This document shows, piece by piece, positions 1 to 10,600 of a DNA stretch of 64,000 bases. The translations under genes were made by a program, and so were the position numbers. The stretch's first letter is position 1; the number at the start of each line of letters is the position of its first letter. Source of the DNA: Diplosphaera chodatii (Eukaryota; Chlorophyta; Trebouxiophyceae; Prasiolales; Stichococcaceae); contig JAALGY010000011.1 of assembly GCA_032358165.1 (NCBI GenBank), positions 496,001 through 560,000 on the forward strand. The letters run 5' to 3'. The notes beneath the pieces are model-generated. The model worked only from the letters and a program-made list of their open reading frames with translations. It did not search any database and was not told the origin of the DNA.

Positions 1-1735
1 GCCGGGGCGAGGCCTTCTCGGGGGAGGACAGCGTGGCGTCCAGCTCCTCGAGCAGAGTGGCCGCCGCCTGCCGCCGGATTTCTTCAGCGTAGCTGCAGAG
101 AAGTGTCACTAGCCCTCATCAGTGACAAGCGGCTTCGGGATGGTGCAACCGCCATGAATCTCGGTGGCAACAGCAGATGACGAAATCATGTCAGGACTTC
201 TGGCACACGGCACATAGTGCCAGATCACAGAGCCATAATGAAGGCGGACCGACAACATCTCATGGCAGCATCTGCAGGCGGCAACAGCGCTCACTTGGCC
301 TGCGTCTGCGCGTCGGTCTCGACCGCCGCCCGGCGCACGGCCGCGTGCAGCTGCGCGCCCATGTCGCGCTCCAGCCCTGTAGCAGGCGTCAGCAGGCAGG
401 CAGCCTCCGCCGTGCGCCGCTGCCGGTCCTGCGCCTTGGCGTCTGCGTGAGGAGAACAGACAGTTGGGCAGGTGGTCAGTGAGCACCTGGGCACCTGGTG
501 CAAGCCCTGAGCGCAGTTGGTGCAGCGTTGCCAATCTGCCCAGGCAGCTGGCTCGGCTTGGCAAAACCATGGCATAATGTGTAGGCTTTTGCTGGCAGCT
601 TGCAGCCCAAAGTGCAGCACTGCAGCGTGCTGGCAGCTCAACACCGCTGCCGAGTGTGGCGCAAATACTCAGTAGAAGGCTCGGGCATTATTGAGGAGAA
701 TGCAAAAAGGCGGCACGTTCAACTTGCAAGCGTGCACAACACAGGAGGCTACTCACCAGGGGAGTTGGCGTCCCGCAGGTTGGGGGCGTCCTCCGGGAAG
801 CCGAACAGCTCGAAGCAGTCGACGGAGGCGATGCCGTGCGATGCGCCCTCCAGCATCCACTCCCCCGCCTCCTCCGCCAGCTGCATTGGCAGGATATTTC
901 GAATTGATTTAGGGTTTCCAGGAGATGAGACGCATCAAATTACACTGTAATCTGCTTGTGTGCCGCCCACCCTGGTTTGTGGCTGTTGCGCAGTGCATGG
1001 GGTGGGGAGGCGCCAGTCGAAGGCCAGCAGCATGCAGTAGGTGTGCATCTGACCTGCTCAAGGGGCAGCTGCTGCTGCGGCGGCGGCGCAGGTACTGCGT
1101 CAAACGGCAGGGCACGTGGCGGCGCCGGACCGCGGCTGCCAGCGGCTTCCCGGCCCTTCTGCAGGCTGCCGCCTGCAAAGGCCGCGCTGCCGCCAGGGCC
1201 GCCGCCCTTGCCGGGTGCATTGCCGCTGTTGGCGACCGGTCCGCCGGCGCTGCCGGCTCGCAGCGCGACAGGGCTGCCGACGGACTGGGCCGAGTTGCGG
1301 CGGGGCCCCAGGCCCCCGCCGCCGAGGCTCGGCAGGCAGCCGCTCGACAGCGACTGCGCGCTCAGCTGCTTTTGGCGGGGCGAGCTGTCGGCCTGCACGC
1401 ACGTGAGTCTTGAAATCATCATGGATTGAGACTGCCAGTTCTTGGCCAGCAATGCAAGTACAGACCATGCTCAGCTTTGCCATGCATGGCGCACAGAGCA
1501 GAACAATCGTGTAGCTGTGGATAGGGAGCAGGCGCTCAAAACACAGGCTGCCCGCATCCTAAGTCCGCACCATGCTTGTGAGGGCGTTGCATGAGCCGCC
1601 AGCCTTACCGCGGCCCATGCCGCCGCCTGCGCCGCTGGTGCCAGTCTTGACAGTCAGGCCACGGCTGCCGGCGCGGCCCACATGCAGCTGGCGCTCGGCG
1701 CCGGCCAGCTGCGGCGCGGAGCTGCACTTGCGCAT
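1..1735 (-). CDS. Unrecognised disordered protein, 3' end outside window
   Basis: I do not recognise this protein. Five minus-strand exons are supported by splice sites and codon phase: 1735-1609 (or running on to a donor near 1568), 1392-1054, 880-757, 442-295 and 92 to beyond position 1. The phases of the last four exons agree (0, 1, 2). The N-terminal part begins MRKCSSAPQL and is Ser/Gly/Pro-rich and probably disordered. The third exon encodes an acidic, foldable stretch (LAEEAGEWMLEGASHGIA then DCFELFGFPEDAPNL). The last two exons encode a charged helical segment (AKAQDRQRRTAEA, YAEEIRRQAAATLLEELD), possibly coiled coil. The start at 1735 is tentative, because the frame stays open upstream to an ATG at 1894. 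No catalytic motif or targeting signal is visible. Confidence 0.6.
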
Positions 1736-2413
1736 CGCGGGCTGCTGGTGACGCTCCAGAGGTTCCCAAGTATGACACAAAGCTGAAGGGCTCGTGTTTA
1801 TTTTGAGCTGATCTGCAGCTGCTGTGCTGGCTGGGCGGCTGCCGGCGCGGGCTTGCCTAGGTTCGTATCCAGGCACCTTGAGGCTCAGCGACAACCGTCT
1901 GCAGCGGTGATGGCTCTGCCTCGGGACTGTCGTGCGCTGAGCAGGCCGCTGCCTGGCGGCCGGCAGCTTCCTGTGGCTACGGCTTTCTGCGGCCTTGGTT
2001 GTGCCTGGTGGCGCAGCGAATGAAACTGATGTAGCACAGATGTGCTGGTGTGGATTGGCTGCCGGTCGAGGCTTGCGCCTCGGGTTTCAAAATACCGGTC
2101 CGCGCCTGATCTAGCTAGCTGCCCTCGAAGAGCAGGGCTGCGGAGTTGCTATCCGAGTCCTATCCTACTTCTAAGGTCTGCTAGATGTTGTCAATTGGTT
2201 CTCAAGTGTGTCGGTGCTCAAGTGGTGAAGTTGTCACATCATCGGGCATCGAGAAGGCGCGCCACAACGGACGGCGGAGAAAGCGTGAGGAGATCAAGAT
2301 CCGCGGCAGTGCTCCAGTCAAACTGGTCTGACTGACTGACTAATACAGCCTGCAGTTTGTCCTTTCAAACGTGAGTCACGACCTTCAAGTAGTCCGTGCG
2401 TGGCAGACCCACA
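1736..2413. other. Intergenic, upstream of the gene at 1-1735 and downstream of the protease gene
   Basis: I see no supported exon here. The minus-strand frame of the first exon of the preceding gene stays open up to 1894, so part of this stretch may be 5' UTR or extra N-terminus. The remainder is probably promoter of that gene and 3' UTR of the protease gene. Confidence 0.4.
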
Positions 2414-4092
2414 TCAGGCCCTGGTCGCGACTGCTGTGAAGACAATGCCATTGTACAGCGCGTGCGCCAGCGTCGGCGCTACCAGATTGCCTTCCGCTCC
2501 TATGGTCGTCACGCCCAGCATGCAGCCGAGGATGAACAGCGGCAGCGCGTCTGCGGGGTTCAGGTGCGCCCCCGCGAACGCTGCCGAGCTGAGCGCCACC
2601 TGCGAGAGCAGCCACAGCCAGATTTTCGTGCATCATTGCATGCTGCGGTGTGAGGGAGCATCGGCTGCACCCATCCAACTAGTGTCCCAGAGCACTGGAC
2701 TATATCAGCAGACTTTTCGCAAGTGGAAACATCTTGGTTTATTCAGGGTGGCTCACCGCCGCTGCAGTTGGAAGCCGTTTCGTCAGGGAAGGAAGCAGGA
2801 AGCCGCGGTAGACGAGCTCCTCTAGCGCTGGCGCAAGCAGGATGCTGGTGGCGGCTGCGGCCGTGGCACCCAGGGCACTGGCCCCGCTCAGCACGCCCGC
2901 CACCTCAGTCTGTGCCGTCCGACGATCCACTCTTGTCGACTAGCACGTTCTAGTGGTGCCACTCAAGTGGCCATGAGACCGGCTCGCATGGCGGGATCAG
3001 ATAGCATGTGCTACTTGAGCGCAACAAACATTGGAGCTCCGCAATGTGCCCTGCCTGCGAGCGGGGCACAGCCTTGGCAGCCTCGCCGGCGTCTGGCCCG
3101 CCTTGCAGCAGGAGGGCCGCCGCAGCCCCTGCCACTGACACTGCTGCGAGGGACGCGACGCCGCCAGCAACGCCATTCAGCACTGCCGCCGGCTCAACAC
3201 TGTATCTGTACCTGTCGCAAGCACACACAGAGGTCACACCTGCTGCCAGACACGCCCAAAGCGCCTGGTCTCTGCATGGTATCAAATACGCTCTCGGGGA
3301 CAACGCTGACCATGGCTGCGGCAGCGGCTGGTACTTCCGCATTGCACCCCGCAGGATATATGCCACACCGCCCAGCTGCAGCAGCTCTGATGCGGCTGCC
3401 GCCACTGCCTGCAGACACCATGTGCCGCCAATGTTGCAATGGTTTTGACATGCTGCCACTGCAGCGTCTGTAAACATGATGACGGCAGTCATGGCATTCA
3501 CACACAAGCTCAGGTCTTTCTTAGATGTGTGGCGACATGTTCGCTGTCGCTGACGACTCATGCACACCCGCTGTGATGGTTCCATTGTCTGAGCGGTCAG
3601 CCCCTGCAGCTGCCCAATAACGGCCACCCCGCCGAAGCCCAGCGGCAGCAGCAGCGCCCACAGCTGTGCCATGACCCCTGCCGTGTGCCTGCACATGTCG
3701 CCAGGCTGTGGGAGATGCCACTTGCACTAACATAGCCATGGTTTGCTTGATTTCTTGGAGCACTACCACTCTGGCAGCCAACCGCACCAGTCATCCCATG
3801 GGACATGCCACAGCGGTATGTGTTCATGATTCCCGTGCTGCTGCTGTTGCGATGCGTCCTGGTCATCGCTGCTGGGTGTCACGCCTGCATCAGCTGCTGC
3901 TGGTGCCGCAGCACTGTCTTGATGTTGCTCTGCATCAACCGCTGTCTCCTGCGCTGCCTCTGATCGGTCTACTGCACCACAGGCTGTCTGCCTTGCGACA
4001 TTGCGTAGGCACAGCCTCGGGTCCCATGCGATTGCTATTGACCCAACAATAAGCTTCGCAGCAGGGCTGGCCGGTGCTGTTGCTGGTTGCAT
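2414..4092 (-). CDS. CPBP-family (CAAX/Abi-type) intramembrane protease
   Basis: This is a glutamic-type CPBP intramembrane protease. Six phase-consistent exons (4092-3767, 3688-3568, 3408-3311, 3211-3055, 2909-2757, 2599-2414) give about 346 aa. All three family motifs are visible. EELVYRGFL carries the EExxxR motif, FAGAHL the FxxxH motif, and HALYNG the HxxxN motif. Hydrophobic segments include ALLLPLGFGGVAVIGQL and a span before the EExxxR motif. The N-terminal 60 or so residues are polar and Ala-rich, fitting a plastid transit peptide, as in plant chloroplast homologues, but targeting is inferred. The intron between exons 4 and 5 appears to use a GC donor at 3054. The start is tentative, since the frame is open upstream to 4272 and a further exon near 4269-4466 is possible. 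It is divergent from the ligase gene. Confidence 0.85.
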
Positions 4093-4967
4093 CAACTTGA
4101 TCGCGGCACCATGCATGCATGGGCACCGCAGGATGTGCATCTTGCACGCAACCATCAGCCAGTGACCGCTCAGGCAGCGTGCTGTGTGTTTCGAACAAGC
4201 GAGAGTCAATGACCTGCTGATGTCGCCAGCATACACGCAAGTTGCAGGATGCCTGGTGCCGCAGCGCATCAAAGGACATGCAGGCAGCGCACGATCATCA
4301 GGACAAGACCACGATTTGGACAGCCCGCCGTCACGACGAAGGAAGTCAAAGTGCTGACAGGCGGAGGAGCACGACTGGTCCGTTGCTCACATGCATCTGG
4401 GCATGCACCCCGCGATCTTGGACGGGGAGCTGCTCCGCTGCTGCATTGCACTGCCACGACATTCACATCAGCTATGCTCAGCTGGCGAGCTGGGGACGGC
4501 AGTGTTCCATATTATGTAGTTGCCTGTTGCAGCTGAGGTGTCAGTCTCAAGCTTTGACGATCACAGGTCTTCGACTATGGGCCAGCCTGCGGATCAAGCC
4601 TCGGGATTGCAGTGTATAGGTCGGTCGAGTGGCAAACAAAGTGTCTTGCAGCAAGCCGGCAGGAAGAAGAATGAGACGTGAGACTTACATTCTCGTCAGG
4701 ACTCTCAGCCCGTGAAGGCCTGGGCACAGGCGTGACATGATGCTCACTGGCGCTGCGCGCGCTGTGCATGCTGTGCAGCCTGCAGCCTGCTCAGCCGCGG
4801 CGACAGCCCTCTGCACCAGCTGAACGGCACCAAATGGTGCTGATTGCTTGTCCTGGAAGTCTCATGCTGCAGCACCATCCCTGGTCAGCGTCTGAGCACG
4901 CCAGGCACAGCAACTGCGGGCCTGGGGCGGTGGCGCTGCCTTGACTTGAGACACACTCAGCGGCAGG
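4093..4967. promoter_or_regulatory. Divergent region between protease and DNA ligase genes
   Basis: About 0.9 kb lies between the putative starts of two oppositely transcribed genes, so it should hold both promoters. A short minus-strand frame (4466-4269, Ser/Arg-rich) could be a first transit-peptide exon of the protease, but I cannot confirm a splice to it. I recognise no core promoter element. Confidence 0.4.
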
Positions 4968-7690
4968 ATGGACCGGCTGCCTGCGCACAAGGTCATTCCA
5001 GGCACCACCTTCACGGTCGACGGCTTCCGCAGCGTGTCCCCCGCCGTCACCGCCTACTTCCTCAGCCACGCACACTCGGGTGAGGCTCTTGGTGATCCTG
5101 CTGCTCTGATGCGAGCTGCACTCCTGTAGCTTTGGGCGTTGGTAGAATGGCCCTGCGTTTGCTTGTGTTTTTGAGCCGACATGTAACACGGTTTCGAGGG
5201 CTGTGTGCCGTTGCTCCGATGGCATTGCTGGTGGCGGCGTCTGATGCCGGCAAGCATGCAATTCCCGTGCAGACCACTACCAGGGCATCACGGAGAACTG
5301 GGACGCGGGCCTCATCTACTGCAGCGAGGTGACCGCGCGGCTGATCATTCACATGCTGGGCGTGAACCCCACCCTGGTGCGGCGGATGCCCATGGACACC
5401 CCCGTCACCGTGCAAGGTGAGAAGACCCGGTTTCCCTCACGACACGGTTTCCCTCACCAGTGTCGTGTCACGGTGACGGCGTCTGCTTCTGGCAGCAGTC
5501 ATGACAGGTTACGCACAGGCGCAATGATTACAGCATGGGCCGTGAGTCACATGGCATCTCTGTCCAGCTGTCGAAACTGCTCTGCATTATGGGGTTCAGG
5601 CTGGACTGCTGCCAATCGCGCCTAGAACTTGGCCTGTGCTGTGGCAGGCGTGGAGGTGACGCTGGTGACGGCCAACCACTGCCCGGGCGCGGTGCAGTTC
5701 ATGTTTCGGCTGGCGGGCGGCGACACCTACCTGCACTGCGGCGACATGCGCTATGCGGCCTTCCTGCAGGCGAGTCCTGGGCGCACCACAGCCGTCGGTG
5801 GAGCTGTGAGCTGTTGCCGCCGGCAGGTCGCCAACACAGGGGCCTGCTCACTCTCTGACTGGGGAGTGCTGCATGTGGCAGATTGCCTGACGTCTGCTTT
5901 GTGACCGCAGTACAATGCTCAGCTCCAGCGAGCGGTGGGCTGCCGCGCGGTTTTTCTGGTGAGCTCATGCCCTGAAGCGAGGACGGCTCAACTTCAGCAC
6001 CGTGTCACATGTTTCTCTGTAAATCCCGCGCCATGCTGCAGTCAGAAAGCGTGTCCGTAACCTGCAGGACACCACATACTGCAACCCCAAGTACACCTTC
6101 CCACTCCAGGTGACTGCAACCCCAGTTGCAACAATAAAAAAGCAGCAGACGTCCACAGCTGCTGGTCAGTCGAGCCCAGCACCAATAACATTGTTGGTAC
6201 CCTGTCCCATTATCGTCACGGGATGCACTCTTGGCATGCAGGAGGCGGCCATCGAGTATGTGGCCTCCACCATCGAGCGGCTCATGAAGAAGCCCGGCAA
6301 GCGTGCGTACGTCATCTCAACATATGTCATCGGCAAAGAGAAGGTGCTGCTGGAGGTGAGCTTTGTGATGTCACTGCTGCAGCTATGCACCAGAAGTGCG
6401 GCAAACACAGCCCTTCTTTCCCCCAAACATCGCTCACGTACACTCATGTACAGAAGGGCATGGCAGCGTCACCCTCAGCACATGTGCATGGATGCTGCAG
6501 GTGCACAAGCGCTGCGGTGTCAAGCTGCACCTCTCAGAGCGCAAGATGGGCATCATGCGCTGCCTGGAGCTGCCAGGTGCGGGGCGGTGCCTCCGCCAAC
6601 ACGAAAGCCTGCATCTGCCTCAACCATGCTCATTCACGTCAAGCAGTTTTCCGGACGCCGATCCCATCGCCATGGCAGGAAGACAGGGTGCAGCCTCAGT
6701 AATGCTGGCAGTCATGGCCCCAGCAACAGCACTTACCGCTGCCCAGGTGTGGATGTGGACGAGGTGTTCACAACGGATGCATCGCAAACGCCGGTGAGCA
6801 TCGCCAGCTGGGAGTTCCTGGGCGACACGTGGCCCTTCTTCCGCCCCAACTTCGTCAACATGAAGGCGCACCGGGAGGAGCACCGCGCCGAGGAGGTGCG
6901 TAACCGCTCCGAAAACCTCCGAAAACCTGGGTAGTGACAGCCATGCTGGTGTTTGCCGGACAGGGACGATGCACCGCCGGCTGCGTGCCTGCTGTGTGCC
7001 ATACAGGCCGCCTGCATGTTGTGCCGTGATGGCATCAGTGTTGATGTTGGCAATACCCTACGCTGCAAGTCCTTTCAGCAGGCGCTCCAGTCGCCTTGCT
7101 TTCGTTAAGATCCCGCGACTTGCCAGTGTTGGCTGTCAGGTGGTGGGCTTTGTGCCGACGGGGTGGATGTACGAGATGAAGCGCGCCGACTTCCCCGTGC
7201 GCAAGAAAGGGTCCTGCAAGGTGGGGAGCCGCATGCTTGGCATCTGTGGTCCGTCCCATACTGGTGGATGCGCACAGCTCCACTGGCCTCTCTGTGCTGT
7301 GCCCAATGGTACATTGCTGCAGACAGCTGCGTGTGTGCGCAGGTGCACCTGGTGCCGTACAGCGAGCACAGCAGCTACGACGAGCTGCGAGACTACGTCA
7401 AGTTCCTGAAGCCGCAGGAGGTCAGTGGTCCTGCCCACTCCTCTCGTCCCACCACCCTGTGCTGTGACCGCAACTCACCCGCACCGGTACCTTGTCGCCT
7501 GGCCGCAGCCTGAGCCGTCCTGCAGCCGCCATGACGTACCCTGCTAACCCGCAGATCATCCCCACCGTGAATGCCGGCAGCGGCGACGCGGAGGGGGAGA
7601 AGCGGGTGGCGACAATGCTGAAGCACTTCCGCGGCCTGGTGGACGAGACGGCCGCCAAGTCGCGCTTCCTGTCCGCCTTCCACCGCAAGG
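4968..7690 (+). other. Exons 1-11 of the ligase gene: SNM1/beta-CASP metallo-nuclease domain
   Basis: Exons: 4968-5079, 5273-5416, 5648-5769, 5911-5958, 6068-6109, 6242-6355, 6501-6576, 6747-6895, 7140-7220, 7343-7420, 7555-7690. The metal-binding motif HAHSDHY is formed across the exon 1/2 junction. Exon 3 carries ANHCPGA and HCGDMR, the remaining metal-ligand motifs of the SNM1/Artemis family. Later beta-CASP blocks follow: TYVIGKE in exon 6, VPTGW in exon 9, PYSEHSSYDEL in exon 10 and PTVN in exon 11. All expected His and Asp ligands appear intact, so an active 5' exonuclease or end-processing nuclease is likely. Confidence 0.92.
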
Positions 7691-10600
7691 GTGCGCAAGG
7701 TTGACCCGCTGGTCAAAGCCTTGGTGAAAACTCGAGGGACTTCAGGCCCTGTACGCTATGACATGACGTGTTGCTTTAGACAATCATGCACCTGCATGGC
7801 GTGAGTTGCACAGGACCCCAGAGCAATGATGTCTGTTGCTGCAGCGTCCGGCGGCAAGGGGTCTGCGCCCAAGGACGGCCATAAGGCAGTCGTAGCCGCC
7901 GATGCTGCAGCAGACGGGCCTGCAGACAGCAAAGACCCCTTTGTCCCTGCTGCTGACCAGCCTCAGGTGGGTCCTCGGCCGTCGCAATCTGGTGCCCCAT
8001 CCTGGGCCACAGGCTCACCGTGGGTGCACTGAAGACTGTTAGCAAAACACAGCAAACTGTTGTTCACACCCTTGTCATCCTGCAGGGGGGCAATGTCAGG
8101 GAGCTGGACCCGCCAGAGGGGCTGACAGGCCCCGACCTGGAGGAGGGGACTACAGCAAAGCCGCGGGAACACAGCGGCATGCCAGCCATACCGCGGCCCG
8201 CCGAGTCCACCAGGGGCAGCGAGCCTAGGGTCAAAACAGAGGTGGGTGCTTTCGGCAGGGTTGCATGCATACATACGCCTGGTCCTGCCGCAGCGCACGG
8301 CTGTGAGCCAGCCAGTCTCCAGCCGCGTATCCCCAGCCTCAGCGTCATTTCTTCCTTTGTTCCCCTCGTCACCGCCACCTCAGCGTGCCTCTGCAGGATG
8401 TCAAACAGGAAGCCGCGCAGACCGGCAGCCGCTCAGCTGAGCACCCCCGCTATGGCCGCCGCAAGCCCGCAAGCAGCAGGCGCAGCGCTGCGGGCGGCGG
8501 TCTGGGTTCCAGCCTCGCCGCCCAGATCAATGCACAGTCGGCCGCGCAGCTGGGCACAGCCGGCCGGCAGCCTGCCCCACAGCCTGACGCCGCAGATGGC
8601 GATGGAGACAGTTCAGCGAACGGTGTGGCCATGACTAATGCCGGCATCGGCCCTGCAGCAGATGCTGCTGAGCAGCCTGCCGCAGCCGCTGGCAGCCAGA
8701 GCGTCGATGTGCCAGCGGCTGCCGGGGAATGCAGTGAGGCGGCAGCGCAGCCGGGCCCTGCAGACGATCCGCAGCTGGAGGTGGCCCTGGCCGCATCCGC
8801 CATGGATGCAGACGGCTGGCAGGTCGCGCCAGCTACCAGCGACGCCGCAGCCGGCAACCCCGCCGAAAAAGGCAGCCTGGCAGACGGCAGTGCAAAGCCT
8901 GACGGCAGGGCAAAGCCTGACCATGCACCAGCGCTGCCAATTGGCAGCAACTTTCCAGCCAGCGTGGCACCCTCGTGTGAACAAATGGGTGCTTCGGCGT
9001 CTGCCGACACCCACTCGCTCGGGTCCGCCGACACGCAGCCGCTGCCAGAGGCGCTGCAGTTCCTGGAGGACATCGGCGCCGTCACCAGCCCACCCAGGAG
9101 CAGCCGGAAGCGCAGTAGGAAGCAAGGTACTGCTGACACTCCATCATCCGGCGGCAACGCCGCCCCTGACGGCAGCAGTGGTGGGGCCAGAGCGGCGGCA
9201 GCGGAGGCGACCTCATCCCAGGCAGCAGCTGGTGCAGCACCAATGGAGGTGGATCTGCCGGCGGCACGGCAGCAGCCGCCGGACTGCATCGACCTTGCAT
9301 CGGTACCGCCCCCGAAAAACAGCCCCGAAGCAGCCGAAGGCGGCGGCGGCGGGGCTCCATCTGAGGCTTCCAGCGCCGCCGCACTTCAAAACACTGCTGC
9401 AGAGGCTGCTCTGGGCAGCTGCAGCCAGGCGGAAGGCGGTGATGCGGTCCGGCACCGCAGCGGCTCAGCAGCTGAGCCGGGCACTACGGGGCGGGCCGCC
9501 TGCAGTGGCGTGCGGCCAGCCGCGGCGGCAGCAGCGGCAGCTGGCCCGGTAGAGGACGCCGCAGGGCCATCCGACCCGGCTCTGGCCGAGCTGCTTGGCG
9601 TCCTGGGCAGCGCTCTGGACAAGGACCAGGTGTGTTCTAGGTATCGTGGCAACTTTGCAGGATGTCCCATGGATCCCATCGAATCCTACAGGGGTGCCTA
9701 CACCTGGCTGTGCGCATGCTGCGTGGCAGTGATGGGCAGGAGGGGAGGCAGGAGCTTGGCATGGCTGGTACACATAACATCTGTCTGGCAGACGCATTGA
9801 TGACCTATGCTGCTGCTGTAGGCCGTGCAGCTGCTGGCGCGCTCCAATGGCAATGTGGCGGCAGCGCTCAACAGCCACTTTGACGGGAGCCATGGCGGCG
9901 GCAACAAGGGTGAGCAGTGGTTCGGATACTCACCATGGTTTGCTTTGCATGCAGCACACTGCTCCTTGGCAAGTATGGGGCGTTGTGGCACCCTGTAACA
10001 GTTGCACTCACGATCGCACATGGCTGTTGCAATCGACCTCTCCTGCAGATTGCTCTGCCGCCCCCTATCAACATACCACCCAGTCAGCCTCAGGCTCCCT
10101 GGCTCGGTCTGGGTCCGCGGCGACGCCCGCGAAGCGCAAGGCGCCGGCCACCCCGGGCGGCGGCAGGAAGGCCGGCAGCAGGAAGAAGGAGCAGCAGCCC
10201 CTGGGCCGCAGCCAGCCCAGCATCAGGTGCCTCATGTGTGCAGCACGAGCTCTGATGTTTGCAGGATGTCTGGCCACAGGGTCAGCTGCCTGCCGGTGTG
10301 TGCGTTTAAGCAGTGAGCATGACACGCACCTTTAAATTCCTGCCATGCGGGCTGCTACAGGTTCAGCTGCCTGCCAGTGAGTTCAAGCAGTCAGCTCGCA
10401 CCTGTAAACCCCTGCCATGTGGGCTGCCTGCAGGTCCTTTTTCGGCGGCAGCCCGTCCACATCTCCAGCCGGCGGAAGGGTGTCACAGCCCAGCACTCAG
10501 GGCGCAGCAGCTGCCGCTGCCGCTACCGCCGCCAAGCGTGACACAGGCGGTGCTGATGCTGCGCCTGCCACCACTGTCGGCGGCCGCGGTCGGCCGGCGC

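Noticed and set aside
8450..9289. 279-aa open frame on the minus strand
   Set aside because: It lies antisense to the large ligase exon; GC-rich third positions keep the opposite strand open. The plus frame joins ligase exons in phase.
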